The notes under the pieces were generated by a model, which worked only from the letters and a program-made list of their open reading frames with translations, ran no database searches and had not been told where the DNA came from. A DNA stretch of 64,000 nt from Oscillibacter sp. MSJ-31 (GTDB lineage: Bacteria > Bacillota > Clostridia > Oscillospirales > Oscillospiraceae). A program made the translations under genes and the position numbers. Shown piece after piece: positions 1 to 8,761 of the stretch. Position 1 is the first letter of the stretch, and every line of letters starts with the position of its first letter. Location: NCBI RefSeq assembly GCF_018918025.1, contig NZ_JAHLPT010000006.1, positions 62,001 through 126,000 of the forward strand. The letters are read 5' to 3'.

Positions 1-530
1 CCCCCGGCGGCTGCATCGTGAAAAAGAGCGGCGTGGTGCCCGAGATGTTCCACCACCGCGGCCCTGCGGTCTGCTTCGACTCCGAGGACGCGCTGCGCGC
101 GGCCATGACGGAGAAGTCCGTCAAGCCCGGCGATGTGCTGGTCATTCGCTACGAGGGTCCCAAGGGCGGGCCGGGGATGCGCGAGATGTCCATTCCCGCG
201 GCGATGCTCGTCGGCATGGGCCTGCACACGAGCTGCGCCATGGTCACCGACGGGCGCTACTCCGGCGCGACGCGCGGCCCCTGCATCGGCCACGTCTCGC
301 CCGAGGCGTGGGACGGCGGCCCCATCGCCGCAGTGCGCGACGGTGACATGATCGAGATCGACATCGACAAACACACCATCCACCTCGAGGTCAGCGACGA
401 GGAGCTCGCGGAGCGGCTGGGACACATCAAGCGTCCCGCGCATCCAGCGCCCGGCGTGCTCGGAGCTTACCGCAAAGCGGTCGACAGCGTGAACGAGGGC
501 TGCACCTGGCTCTACGGCAAGGAAGAATAA
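1..530 (+). CDS. ilvD: Dihydroxy-acid dehydratase, C-terminal part (5' end outside window)
   Basis: IlvD dehydrates 2,3-dihydroxy-3-methylbutanoate/pentanoate to the 2-keto acids of valine, leucine and isoleucine synthesis, in the cytoplasm, using an Fe-S cluster. The open frame runs in from base 3 ([10 protein letters not shown]...) to TAA at 528-530, so only about the last 175 residues are present. Seen here are the family blocks [11 protein letters not shown] and [20 protein letters not shown], both hallmarks of the ilvD/edd C-terminal domain. A strong hairpin follows directly, so this is the last gene of its transcription unit. The paralogue Edd is the alternative, but the IlvD-type C-terminus fits better. 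Confidence 0.93.
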   Translation, partial: PGGCIVKKSGVVPEMFHHRGPAVCFDSEDALRAAMTEKSVKPGDVLVIRYEGPKGGPGMREMSIPAAMLVGMGLHTSCAMVTDGRYSGATRGPCIGHVSPEAWDGGPIAAVRDGDMIEIDIDKHTIHLEVSDEELAERLGHIKRPAHPAPGVLGAYRKAVDSVNEGCTWLYGKEE

Positions 531-538
531 GAAAACGG

Positions 539-570
539 CAAGCGCCGCGGTCACCCGACCGCGGCGCTTG
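539..570. terminator. Bidirectional intrinsic terminator
   Basis: Perfect 14-bp stem (539-552 with 557-570) and a 4-base loop ACCC. It lies between ilvD (plus) and the thioesterase gene (minus), which converge. On the minus strand the stem is followed by CCGTTTTC, on the plus strand by TATTGTG, so it is stronger for the minus operon. Confidence 0.8.
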
Positions 571-590
571 TATTGTGATCGTTTGCTGCT

Positions 591-1328
591 TCAACGGAGC
601 TTCACCGCGGCGAGCACGGCGGCCTTGCCGTCCGCCTTTTTGATGGCGAGGCGGCAGCCACTCTCCTCACGGCGGCAGTAGACGTCCAGCTCCTCGCCCT
701 CCAGACAGGGAGCGGCGTAGTGGACCTCCATCGACGCGATGCGGCCCGAGGCCAGCTCGGCGGCGGAGAAGCAGTCGAGCAGCACGCGGACGTAGGCGAC
801 GTTGTTCATGTGACGGCCGAAGTCGATGTCCGTTGAGCGGACCGTATAGCCGCGCACGAGCTCCGCCTGCGGCAGGTCGTCCGCGAAGCGGGTGGGGTGA
901 TCGGTGATGCCGGTGCGGTCGGAGAACGGAAAATCGGCGGGAAAGCCGGTCTGCGCAAACTGCATCAGCTTCTTTTCCGGGCCGAGGACGGCCCACTGCG
1001 TGCGCCCGAGGGCGAGCAGCGCGTCGCCGCGGCGCAGACTGTAGCTGCGGTAGCAGCGTATGGCCTTGCCGTCGCACGGCTCCGGCCACGTTGCGGCGGT
1101 AAGCTCATCCATGAGACCTGCGCGTTGCAGGAAGTCCACGCGCGTGTGGACGGTCAGCCAGAACTCGCCGCGCTTCGCCATCGCTGCGCCGCCGACACCG
1201 ATGAGCTCGGCGTGCTGGGCGGCGATGCCCTGAAAGATGGTGAAGGCCGCGAGGGGCGAGAGCTGCGCCGCGGCGTCGCAGTAGTCGGGCGTGACGGTGA
1301 TGCTTTTTTCAAAAATGCCCTGCTGCAT
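591..1328 (-). CDS. Acyl-ACP thioesterase (FatA/FatB-like, double hot-dog)
   Basis: Predicted to hydrolyse acyl-ACP and release free fatty acid in the cytoplasm. The 245-residue length matches bacterial acyl-ACP thioesterases (PF01643). Two hot-dog repeats are visible: N-terminal (FEKSITVTPDYCD, then FWLTVHTRVDF) and C-terminal (VRSTDIDFGRHMNNVAYV). The DxxxHxNN-type segment in the second repeat supplies the Asn/His catalytic residues. Start ATG at 1328 has GGAGG 5 bases upstream. It sits 19 bases behind the last permease gene of the BMP-type transporter and probably shares its transcript, though no functional link is obvious. Substrate chain length cannot be read from the sequence. Confidence 0.85.
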   Translation of the reverse strand: MQQGIFEKSITVTPDYCDAAAQLSPLAAFTIFQGIAAQHAELIGVGGAAMAKRGEFWLTVHTRVDFLQRAGLMDELTAATWPEPCDGKAIRCYRSYSLRRGDALLALGRTQWAVLGPEKKLMQFAQTGFPADFPFSDRTGITDHPTRFADDLPQAELVRGYTVRSTDIDFGRHMNNVAYVRVLLDCFSAAELASGRIASMEVHYAAPCLEGEELDVYCRREESGCRLAIKKADGKAAVLAAVKLR

Positions 1329-1347
1329 AGCTGCCTCCGATGTGCGT

Positions 1348-2298
1348 TCAGCTCCGCGCGCGGCGGCTCAGCTGCTGCTGCGCCGCGTGGCGGCGGCGAC
1401 GCTGCGCGTTCACCACAACGTAGACCATCATAATGATGGTGATGGCGTAGGGGATGATACCGGTGAGGTCAGAGCTGACGTAGTCCTGCAATCTCAGGCC
1501 GATGGCGTCGAAGAAACCGAACATCAGCGCCGCGAGGTAGGCCTTGGCGGGGTTCGCCGCGCCGAAGATCACGCAGGCAAAGGCGATGTAGCCGCGGGAG
1601 TTGGACATATTCTCGGCAAAGGTGCCGTTGAGGTAGCCGAGCGACAGGTGAGCGCCCGCGAGCGCGCACAGCACGCCGCAGAGGATGCTCGCGAGCCACT
1701 TCATCTTCTCCGGCTCGATGCCGGCGGTGCGCAGCGTCTCGGGCTTTTCGCCGCTCGCGCGCAGCCAGAAGCCGTAGGGGGTTTTGTAGATGAACACCCA
1801 CAGCACGAGGACGAAGAGCCAGGTGAGATACACAAACAGCGAGTGACCATTGAGCACCGCGCCGAGGAAGGGAATTTTATCCAGCAGCGGAAGGTCCACC
1901 GTCGGCAGGGAGGGGAAGCCCTTCGCGCCGGAGGTGCCAAACACGGAGCGGGAGAGATAGGTCGTCAGGCCGAGCGCGAAGGTATTGAGCGCGCAGCCGA
2001 TGATGAACTCGTCTGAGCGGAACTTCACGACGAAGAGCGCAAAGAACAGGCCGACGAGCAGCCCCATAAGAAGCACCAGTCCCACGCCGCCCCAGGCGGA
2101 GGTAAAGAGATAGCTGCCGAACACGCCGAAGAACGCGCCCATGAGGATCATGCCGTCCATGCCGATGTTCATGATGCCGGCGTGCTCGGTGAGCGAGCCG
2201 CCGATGGCGGCGAGCGCCACGGGCGTGGCGCGGCGGAGCATCTCGTTAAAGGTACCGGAGGAGAAAATGCTGGCGAGGATCGCGGAAAGGTCATCCAT
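1348..2298 (-). CDS. ABC transporter permease, BMP/nucleoside type (NupQ/YufQ-like)
   Basis: Integral membrane permease of 316 residues, with about eight hydrophobic segments. The N-terminal signature ALAAIGGSLTEHAGIMNIG matches the NupQ/YufQ branch of the RbsC-like family. In Bacillus subtilis this type forms the purine nucleoside importer NupNOPQ together with a second permease, a double ATPase and a BMP lipoprotein. All four parts are present here in the usual order. It overlaps the preceding permease gene by 8 bases and has GGAGG 9 bases before ATG. The Arg-rich C-terminal tail (RRRRHAAQQQLSRR) would be cytoplasmic. Substrate inferred from family only. Confidence 0.88.
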   Translation of the reverse strand: MDDLSAILASIFSSGTFNEMLRRATPVALAAIGGSLTEHAGIMNIGMDGMILMGAFFGVFGSYLFTSAWGGVGLVLLMGLLVGLFFALFVVKFRSDEFIIGCALNTFALGLTTYLSRSVFGTSGAKGFPSLPTVDLPLLDKIPFLGAVLNGHSLFVYLTWLFVLVLWVFIYKTPYGFWLRASGEKPETLRTAGIEPEKMKWLASILCGVLCALAGAHLSLGYLNGTFAENMSNSRGYIAFACVIFGAANPAKAYLAALMFGFFDAIGLRLQDYVSSDLTGIIPYAITIIMMVYVVVNAQRRRRHAAQQQLSRRARS

Positions 2299-3391
2299 GT
2301 TTCAGTTCCTCCTTTAAGCGTTCTTCGGCGGCGCGCTTGGCTCTGCGGCGCTCGTGCGCCGCGGTGAGCGAGCGGGTGATGCCGCTCTCGGCAGCCATGC
2401 AGAAGATGATAACGGTCTGAATGATGAGGTAGATCTGCGAGGGAATGCCGATGAGCTCCATGCCCTGCGCGCCGATCTTCAGCACGGCGAAGAAGAGCGA
2501 GAGGAGGATGACGGTCACAGGCTTATACTGCGCGATCATGGCGACCATCAGGGCCTCGAAGTAGTAGTCCTTGCTCACGCTGTCGCGGTAAAGATGCTCG
2601 ACGCCGTAGACGCGGAACATACCCACGAGGCCGCACATCGCGCCGGAGACGACCATGGAGAGCAGCACGATCTGATCGGTGCGCAGGCCGGAGAAGAAGG
2701 CGAAGCGCGGATTCTCGCCGGTGATGCGCATTTCGTAGCCGATGGAGGTGCGCTCCATCACATACCACACAAGGAAGGCCATCACCGCCGCGGCAAACAC
2801 GGCGCTGGTGAGATTGGAGCGGGGAATGACATTGCCGAACCAGTATTGTGCGCCGAGCTGTTCGGTCGCGGCGACCATGTTCTTATTGGCATTCTTCCAC
2901 GGGCCCTTGGCAAGATACTGGCAGAGGTAAGCGGCAACGGTGTTGAGCATGATGGTGGTGATGACCTCGTTGACCTTGACCTTCACCTTCAGAACGCCGG
3001 GGAGGAAAGCGTACAGGCCGCCGACCGCCATCGCGGCGAGCGCCGCGCAGACGATGACAAGGAAGCGGGGCTGCCCATCCATCCACACGCCGACCTGCGC
3101 GGCAAAGATCGCGCCGAGGAGCAGCTGACCCTCGCCGCCGACGTTGAAGATGCCGACGCGCGCGCCGAGCACGCAGGCAAGGCCGCACACGCACAGCACC
3201 ATCGCGTACTCCAGAAAGTCGCCGATGTGGCGCGCGCTGTCGAACGCGCCGGAGAGCATCGCGCCGTAGGCCTCGAGCGGATGGAAGCCGGAGACGGCGA
3301 GAATGCCCGCGCCGATGAGGAAGGCGAAGAGGATCGAGAGCAGCAGCGAGAGCAGATAGCGGTAATTCACCGCGCCTGCGAGCTTTTTCAT
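2291..3391 (-). CDS. ABC transporter permease, BMP/nucleoside type (NupP/YufP-like)
   Basis: Second permease of the transporter, 366 residues, with hydrophobic segments throughout. The conserved region CVLGARVGIFNVGGEGQLLLGA (here split over two helices) is typical of NupP/YufP proteins. It heterodimerises with the NupQ-like permease in this family to form the membrane channel. Start ATG at 3391 overlaps the ATPase stop codon in an ATGA arrangement, implying translational coupling. The last residues are strongly charged (ERRRAKRAAEERLKEELKHG), a likely cytoplasmic tail. Confidence 0.88.
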   Translation of the reverse strand: MKKLAGAVNYRYLLSLLLSILFAFLIGAGILAVSGFHPLEAYGAMLSGAFDSARHIGDFLEYAMVLCVCGLACVLGARVGIFNVGGEGQLLLGAIFAAQVGVWMDGQPRFLVIVCAALAAMAVGGLYAFLPGVLKVKVKVNEVITTIMLNTVAAYLCQYLAKGPWKNANKNMVAATEQLGAQYWFGNVIPRSNLTSAVFAAAVMAFLVWYVMERTSIGYEMRITGENPRFAFFSGLRTDQIVLLSMVVSGAMCGLVGMFRVYGVEHLYRDSVSKDYYFEALMVAMIAQYKPVTVILLSLFFAVLKIGAQGMELIGIPSQIYLIIQTVIIFCMAAESGITRSLTAAHERRRAKRAAEERLKEELKHG

Positions 3392-4929
3392 GCCTTTGCC
3401 GCCTCCTTTCCCTCACGGTGGCCGGTCATGTACCAGCCGATCTCCTCCTTGGTGATGTCACTTGTGCGGAACTCGCCGGTGATGCGCCCCTCGTACATCG
3501 TGATGATGCGGTCGGACAGGCGGAACACCTCGTCGAGGTCGGCCGAGCAGAGGAGAATGGCACAGCCGGCGTTGCGCTTTTCGATGATGCGGGTGTGGAT
3601 GAATTCGATGGCGCCCACGTCCACGCCGCGCGTGGGCTGGGCGATGATGAGCACGGGGGAATCAAACGAAAATTCACGCGCGACGACGACCTTCTGCATA
3701 TTGCCGCCGGACATGGAGCCGACGGCGGTGTCGATGCCCGCGCCGCGGATATCGAACCTCTCATAGACCTCCTCCGCGTAGCGCTCGATGGAGCTGCGCC
3801 GCTGATGAAACGCGAAGCCGCTGAAGGCCTTGTCGCGCTGCTTGCCCATGAGGAGGTTGTCCGTCACGCTCGCGCTCCGGCTCACGCCGGTGGCGAGACG
3901 GTCCTCGGGAATGTGGGAGAGACCGACCTTGCGGATCTCGCCCGCCGTTTTTCCGGTGACGTTCTGCCCGCAGACCTCCACCGTGCCGCGCTCGACGCGG
4001 CGCATACCGGTGATGGCCTCCAAAAGCTCGCTTTGGCCGTTGCCCTCGATGGCGGCGATGCCGAGCACCTCGCCCGCGCGGACGGACAGGCTCAGACCGT
4101 CCACGGCGACCAGCCCGCGGTCATCGCAGACCGTGAGGTCATGGACAGCAATCTGCTCCGCGCCCGCTTCGCCGGCCTTTTCCAGCCGGTCGTAGAGCAC
4201 CGGGCGGCCGACCATCATCGAGGCGAGCTTTTTTTCGTCCACGTCGCAGGTGTTCTCCACGCCGATGAGCCGTCCCTTGCGCATCACGCCCACGCGGTCG
4301 CTGATTGCCATGACCTCGTAGAGCTTGTGCGTGATGATGATGACCGTCATGCCCAGCTCGCGCACCACGCGGCGGATGACGGCGAACAGCTCATCCGTCT
4401 CCTGCGGGGTGAGGACGGCGGTCGGCTCGTCCAGAATGAGAATGTCCGCACCGCGGTAGAGCGTTTTGAGAATTTCCACGCGCTGCTGAAGCCCCACGCC
4501 GATCTCGCGCACCACGGCGGCGGGATCGACCGCAAGGCCGTACTCCTCCACCAGCCTCTGCGCGGCGGCCTCGGCGGCCTTGTTGTCAAAGAGCACGCCG
4601 AGCCTGCGCGGCTCGCGGCTCATAACGATGTTCTGTGCCACGGTGAAGCTGGGCACGAGCATGAAGTGCTGGTGCACCATGCCGACGCCCATAGAGATGG
4701 CGGTTTTGGGCGAGAAGCGCTCGACCTTCCTCCCGCGGATATACACCTCGCCGTTCGTCGGCTCGTGGATGCCGTAGAGAATGTTCATCAGCGTGGTCTT
4801 GCCCGCGCCGTTCTCGCCGACGAGGGCAAAGACCTCGCCCTTTCGGATGTCGAGCGATACGTCGTCGTTGGCGAGCACGCCGGGGAACTCCATGGAGATA
4901 TGGCGGAATTCGACTGCATTTTCCTGCAA
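3388..4929 (-). CDS. ABC transporter ATP-binding protein, double NBD (NupO/YufO-like)
   Basis: ATPase of 513 residues with two nucleotide-binding domains, as in RbsA/NupO. The first domain carries Walker A GENGAGKTT near residue 38, the LSGG-region substitute IGVGLQQRVEILK, and Walker B ILILDEPTAVLTP. The second has a degenerate Walker A (IEGNGQSELLE) and a good signature MSGGNMQKVVVARE, the usual asymmetry in this family. The start is TTG at 4929 with GAGGT 8 bases upstream; no ATG in a better place is seen. It powers uptake through the two downstream permeases. Confidence 0.9.
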   Translation of the reverse strand: MQENAVEFRHISMEFPGVLANDDVSLDIRKGEVFALVGENGAGKTTLMNILYGIHEPTNGEVYIRGRKVERFSPKTAISMGVGMVHQHFMLVPSFTVAQNIVMSREPRRLGVLFDNKAAEAAAQRLVEEYGLAVDPAAVVREIGVGLQQRVEILKTLYRGADILILDEPTAVLTPQETDELFAVIRRVVRELGMTVIIITHKLYEVMAISDRVGVMRKGRLIGVENTCDVDEKKLASMMVGRPVLYDRLEKAGEAGAEQIAVHDLTVCDDRGLVAVDGLSLSVRAGEVLGIAAIEGNGQSELLEAITGMRRVERGTVEVCGQNVTGKTAGEIRKVGLSHIPEDRLATGVSRSASVTDNLLMGKQRDKAFSGFAFHQRRSSIERYAEEVYERFDIRGAGIDTAVGSMSGGNMQKVVVAREFSFDSPVLIIAQPTRGVDVGAIEFIHTRIIEKRNAGCAILLCSADLDEVFRLSDRIITMYEGRITGEFRTSDITKEEIGWYMTGHREGKEAAKA

Positions 4930-4963
4930 GGCTCGTTACCTCACTTTCTTTGGAATAGAGGAA

Positions 4964-4987
4964 GCGGCGCGGCTTTTGCCGCGCCGC
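4964..4987 (-). promoter_or_regulatory. GC stem-loop between binding-protein and ATPase genes
   Basis: Perfect 10-bp stem (4964-4973 with 4978-4987), 4-base loop, no strong U-tract. It follows the abundant lipoprotein gene within the operon. A stem here would stabilise the upstream mRNA or attenuate read-through, giving more binding protein than transporter. Similar hairpins sit after the binding-protein genes at 33652 and 43309. Confidence 0.55.
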
Positions 4988-5004
4988 AAGGGAAGTGCAT
5001 GAAA

Positions 5005-6030
5005 TTACGCGCGCGTCGTCTCCACGACGATCTCGCCGGAGGCGATCTTCGCGGCCAGCTCCTCGACGGCGGCCTTGACCTCGTCGGGGACCTGCTGCGT
5101 CATGCCGCTGTCGCCGTAGCCGATGCCGACGTAGCCGGTCGCCATGTCGGCGGTCCAGGTGGTGCCGAAGCGGCTGTCGCCCGCGAGATAGGACTTGACG
5201 GCGTCATAGATGGAGCTGCCGACTTCCTTCTTCATGGAGCAGATAATGACCTCGGGGTCGATGTACTTCTGGTCGCTGTCCACGCCGATGGCGTAGAAGC
5301 CCTTCTCCTTGGCGGCCTCGAACACGCCGTCGCCGCAGGCGGAGGCGATCTGGAAGATGACGTCCGCACCCTGATCGTTGAGCGCGATGGCGCAGTCCTT
5401 GCCGACGGCGGGATCGTCGTAGGTGTTGGAGTAGTTCTTCACCACGCTGATCTCCTTGCCGTTCTCGGTGCCGTAATACTCGGCGCCCTGCGTGTAGCCG
5501 ACGATGAAGTCGTTGATGGTATCGACATCGTCGCCGCCGACCGCACCGACCACGCCGGTCTCGGAGACCGCGGCGGCGATGTAGCCCGCGAGGAAGCTGC
5601 CCTCGTTCTGGGCGTAGGTGATGTTGAGCACGTTGGATACGGGCGCGCTGGTGGCGTTATCGACCCAGATCCAGTTGACCTCGGGATAGTCGGGCGCAAT
5701 GGTCTCGACGTTGTAGAACTCCCAGCCGACGCAGACCACGATGTTCGCCTTCTCGGCGGCGTTCTTCATCTGGATGTCGTGGTTTTCGTTGTTGCACTCG
5801 ATGACGATGGGCTTCACGCCGAGGTCGGCGACCATGCGGTCCAGGCCCTCCTTGGAGGAGTCGTAGAAGCTGCGGTCGCCGAGCTTGCCGGCTACGACCA
5901 GCGCGACGGTCAGACCGTCGGCGTCGCCGCCGTTGCCGGCATCGTCGATGGGCGCGTCGTCCTTCTTGCCGCAGGCGGCAAGGCTGAGCACCATGACGGC
6001 GCACAGCAGCACAGAGAGTAGCTTTTTCAT
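5005..6030 (-). CDS. BMP-family substrate-binding lipoprotein (nucleoside-type)
   Basis: Extracellular solute-binding lipoprotein, 341 residues. A lipoprotein signal peptide ends in lipobox LAAC with Cys20, followed by an acidic linker. The body matches the BMP/PnrA-like fold (PF02608): LTVALVVAGKLGDRSFYDSS and the ending AAKIASGEIVV. Family members bind purine nucleosides (PnrA, NupN, MED1). It is first in the operon with two permeases and a double ATPase. A promoter with TTGCAA and TATAAT lies upstream. Exact ligand unknown. Confidence 0.9.
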   Translation of the reverse strand: MKKLLSVLLCAVMVLSLAACGKKDDAPIDDAGNGGDADGLTVALVVAGKLGDRSFYDSSKEGLDRMVADLGVKPIVIECNNENHDIQMKNAAEKANIVVCVGWEFYNVETIAPDYPEVNWIWVDNATSAPVSNVLNITYAQNEGSFLAGYIAAAVSETGVVGAVGGDDVDTINDFIVGYTQGAEYYGTENGKEISVVKNYSNTYDDPAVGKDCAIALNDQGADVIFQIASACGDGVFEAAKEKGFYAIGVDSDQKYIDPEVIICSMKKEVGSSIYDAVKSYLAGDSRFGTTWTADMATGYVGIGYGDSGMTQQVPDEVKAAVEELAAKIASGEIVVETTRA

Positions 6031-6061
6031 TCCAATTTACCTCTTCAAAACATTGTAGTCT

Positions 6062-6091
6062 CTGCGCGGCGGATGCAGGAGAGCCGCGCAG
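6062..6091 (-). promoter_or_regulatory. 5' UTR hairpin of the BMP transporter operon
   Basis: Perfect 9-bp stem CTGCGCGGC (6062-6070) with GCCGCGCAG (6083-6091), 12-base loop. It begins within a few bases of the predicted transcription start, so it is likely an mRNA 5'-end stabiliser. No known nucleoside or purine riboswitch motif is visible. Confidence 0.4.
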
Positions 6092-6100
6092 GTATGCTCT

Positions 6101-6129
6101 ATTATAGGCATTCCCGCGCGGCTTTGCAA
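6101..6129 (-). promoter_or_regulatory. Sigma-A promoter for the BMP transporter operon
   Basis: Minus-strand TATAAT (6101-6106) and TTGCAA (6124-6129) with a 17-base spacer. It is placed about 70 bases before the lipoprotein start codon. Confidence 0.75.
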
Positions 6130-6163
6130 GACCATATCGCAAAAATCGCGTTGTATTTTATGC

Positions 6164-6598
6164 TCAGGAGGACGCTTTTTCGCCCAACGCTTCGCGCAGC
6201 GTGCGCCAGCCGAGCATGGCACACTTCACGCGCGCGGGCATATGGGAGACGTCGCGCAGAGCCGAGGCCTCCTCGAGGCTGTCGATCTCCTCCTCGCTCG
6301 CCTCGCCGCGGATCATGCGCAGAAAGAGGTCGCCGAGCCGCAGAGCCTCCTCGCGGCTCTTGCCGACGATCATGCCGAGCATGATGTCAGTAGAGGCCTG
6401 CGAGATGGCGCAGCCGTCGCCGACAAAGGCCCCGTCGGCGATGGTATCGCCATCGAGCTTGAGCTTGAGCTGAATTTCGTCGCCGCAGCTCGGGTTCACG
6501 CCGTCGAGCACGAGGTCGGCGTCCGGCAGATCGTGCTTGAACTCCGGGCGGACGTTGTGCTCGGTGAGGATCTCGTTGTAGAAAGGATTAGTCGTCAT
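6164..6598 (-). CDS. sufU: SufU-type Fe-S cluster assembly protein
   Basis: SufU of Gram-positive bacteria is the zinc-dependent sulfur acceptor for SufS (144 residues here, the usual size). The ligand motifs are intact: NPSCGDEI, GDGCAISQAS and RVKCAMLGW, giving three Cys and one Asp for the zinc site. ATG at 6598 (MTTNPFYNEI) is chosen because an upstream in-frame start adds 21 residues unrelated to the family. It overlaps the end of sufS by 11 bases, so it is translationally coupled. It closes the sufCBDSU operon. Confidence 0.93.
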   Translation of the reverse strand: MTTNPFYNEILTEHNVRPEFKHDLPDADLVLDGVNPSCGDEIQLKLKLDGDTIADGAFVGDGCAISQASTDIMLGMIVGKSREEALRLGDLFLRMIRGEASEEEIDSLEEASALRDVSHMPARVKCAMLGWRTLREALGEKASS

Positions 6599-7802
6599 AG
6601 CCCATGCGCCCCCTGACGGTGGATAGGCTGCCGACCAGCCGGTCCACATCGGTTTTGTCATTATAGAATGCGAAGCTCGCGCGCACCGTGGCGTGATAGC
6701 CGAGGAAGCGATGGAGCGGCTCGGCGCAGTGATGCCCCGCGCGGACGGCTACGCCGTCGGCGGCAAGCAGCTCGCTCACGTCGTGCGGGTGGACGTTGTC
6801 CACCACAAAGGTCAGGATGCCGTTGTGCTCCTCTGCCTGGTCCGAGCCGAGGATGCGGACGTGCGGCAGCACGCGCATCCGCGCGAGGGCGTCGGCGGTG
6901 ACGGCCAGCTCACGCGCGTGGATGGTGTCGAAGCCGACGCGCTCCACATAGTCGATGGCGGCGTGCAGGCCCGCCGCGCCCGCGGCGTTGACGGTGCCGG
7001 CCTCAAATTTGTGCGGCGCCTCGGCAAACACCGCGCCCTCGCGCGTGACGGACTCGATCATCTCGCCGCCCGTGAGAAACGGCGGCATCTGCTCCAGAAG
7101 CTCGCGCCGCCCGTACAGCGCCCCGATGCCCATGGGCCCGTAGAGCTTGTGGCCGGAGAAGGCGAGGAAGTCCGCGCCCAGCTCCTGCACGTTGACCGGC
7201 AGGTGCGGCGTGCTCTGCGCGCCGTCCACCACCAGCACCGCACCCACGCGGTGCGCCAGCTCCGCGACCACGCGGATGGGGTATTCGCGTCCGAGCACGT
7301 TCGAGACCTGCTGCAGCGCGACGACCCTTGTCTTTGCCGTGATGAGCGCTTCGACCTTGTTGAGGTCCAGACTGCCGTCCGGCTCACATTCCATGAACTT
7401 GAGCTGCGCGCCGGTCTGACGGCAGACCATCTGCCAGGGAAGGATGTTGCTGTGGTGCTCCATCGTGGAGATCAGGATCTCATCGCCCGCCTTGACATGG
7501 CTGAGCCCGTAGCTGTAGGCCACAAGGTTCAGCCCCTCGGTCGTGTTGCGGGTGAAGACGATCTCCTCGCTCTGCGCCGCGCCGAGAAAGCGGGCGACGG
7601 CGGCGCGGGCGCTCTCGAGCGCGTCGGTCGCCTCGATGCTCAGCGGGTAGAGCCCGCGCAGGGGATTGGCGTTGTGGCGCGTATAGAACTCCCGCTCCGC
7701 GTCCAGCACGCACTGCGGACGCTGGGCGGTGGCGGCGCTGTCGAGATAGGCGACATCACGCTGCGCGAGCAGAGGGAAATCGGCTTTATAATTCGTGCTC
7801 AT
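6588..7802 (-). CDS. sufS: Cysteine desulfurase SufS
   Basis: PLP enzyme that takes sulfur from L-cysteine as a persulfide and passes it to SufU. It has 404 residues from ATG at 7802 (MSTNYKADF). PLP-binding Lys lies in FSGHKLYGPMG, and the active-site Cys in RAGHHCAEPLHRFLG. The short loop around the Cys marks the group II (SufS) class. A start 7 codons upstream is possible, but MSTNYK aligns better with the family. It overlaps the sufD stop codon by 4 bases. Confidence 0.95.
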   Translation of the reverse strand: MSTNYKADFPLLAQRDVAYLDSAATAQRPQCVLDAEREFYTRHNANPLRGLYPLSIEATDALESARAAVARFLGAAQSEEIVFTRNTTEGLNLVAYSYGLSHVKAGDEILISTMEHHSNILPWQMVCRQTGAQLKFMECEPDGSLDLNKVEALITAKTRVVALQQVSNVLGREYPIRVVAELAHRVGAVLVVDGAQSTPHLPVNVQELGADFLAFSGHKLYGPMGIGALYGRRELLEQMPPFLTGGEMIESVTREGAVFAEAPHKFEAGTVNAAGAAGLHAAIDYVERVGFDTIHARELAVTADALARMRVLPHVRILGSDQAEEHNGILTFVVDNVHPHDVSELLAADGVAVRAGHHCAEPLHRFLGYHATVRASFAFYNDKTDVDRLVGSLSTVRGRMGYDD

Positions 7803-8743
7803 TCGCGTTCCTCCTTCGTACACAGGACCTGCGCGAGCGCACCGAGGGCGCGCGCGGAAAAGGCTTCGTCCTCCGCCATGCGCGCGAGCCGCTCCACGGC
7901 GGCGCGGGCGAGGATGGCTTCGGCGGCGGCGCGGTCGATGCCGCGGCTGGCAAAGTAAAAGAGCGTGTCCGCGTCCAGCTCGCCGATGGTTGCGCCGTGG
8001 CTGCCCTCGACGTTCTCCTCAGCGCAGAGGATGACAGGGACAGTCTTGTTTTCCGCGTCCTCGCCGAGGAGCAGGACGGTCTCGTTTTCACTGCCGACCG
8101 AGCCGGCGGAGCCGCGCTTGAAGTCAATGGTGCCGCGGAAGACCTTTTTCGCGCGCTCCATCAGCGCACCGGAAGCGTGGATCTCGCTCACGGTGCTTTT
8201 GCCGAGCTGCTCAACGGTCAGATCAATGTCCGCCGTGTCGCTCCGGCGGGCGAGGTAGCCGAGGTCGGCGCGCAGCGCCGCGCCGTCGCCCGCAAGGGAG
8301 ATCTGGTGGTCGGCATAAACAGCGCCGTCGCCGAGCTGGAGGGAGATGAGGTCGAGCTTCGCGTGTTCGGCGAGCTGCGCACTCAGCTCGTGGCGCAGCA
8401 CCGCGCCCTGCGCGGGATTCAGAAGCTGCACGACGCGAAGGTGCGCGCCCTCCGCTGCTGTGAGCCTGAGCTCCGCGGCAAGGGGCTGCGCGGCGGTGCA
8501 GACCTCAAAGACGGTCAGCTCCGCGCCCGCCTCGGCGGTCACGGTATAGACGCGGCGGCCGTAGGCTGCGCCGCCGTCCGCAGCCTCGATGCGGAGAGGG
8601 GCGTTTTTTCCGGAAACGGCGGTGAAGCGCTCGTTCGAGAGCAGCGTCTCCGCGTCCGTGTCCCAACGGACGGCGGCCTCGTTCACGCCGAGACGGTTCC
8701 AGGTGCGCGAAGCGGGACGGTTGACATAAATCGTTTTTTCCAT
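7799..8743 (-). CDS. sufD: Fe-S cluster assembly protein SufD
   Basis: Scaffold subunit that pairs with SufB in the SufBC2D complex building Fe-S clusters. At 314 residues it is shorter than the E. coli protein, as is common for Clostridia. The C-terminal half holds the family pattern GSVGSENETVLLLGEDAENKTVP (beta-helix core) followed by SHGATIGELDADTLFYFASRGI. That ending parallels the SufB one and confirms the SufB/SufD family. Position between sufB and sufS is standard. Confidence 0.92.
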   Translation of the reverse strand: MEKTIYVNRPASRTWNRLGVNEAAVRWDTDAETLLSNERFTAVSGKNAPLRIEAADGGAAYGRRVYTVTAEAGAELTVFEVCTAAQPLAAELRLTAAEGAHLRVVQLLNPAQGAVLRHELSAQLAEHAKLDLISLQLGDGAVYADHQISLAGDGAALRADLGYLARRSDTADIDLTVEQLGKSTVSEIHASGALMERAKKVFRGTIDFKRGSAGSVGSENETVLLLGEDAENKTVPVILCAEENVEGSHGATIGELDADTLFYFASRGIDRAAAEAILARAAVERLARMAEDEAFSARALGALAQVLCTKEERE

Positions 8744-8761
8744 ATCGTTCGCTCCTTTCGC

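Noticed and set aside
3418-6021. 867-codon open frame on the plus strand opposite the BMP transporter genes
   Set aside because: It is antisense to well-supported genes, has His/Asp/Leu/Gly-biased composition from high GC, and no family motif or ribosome site.
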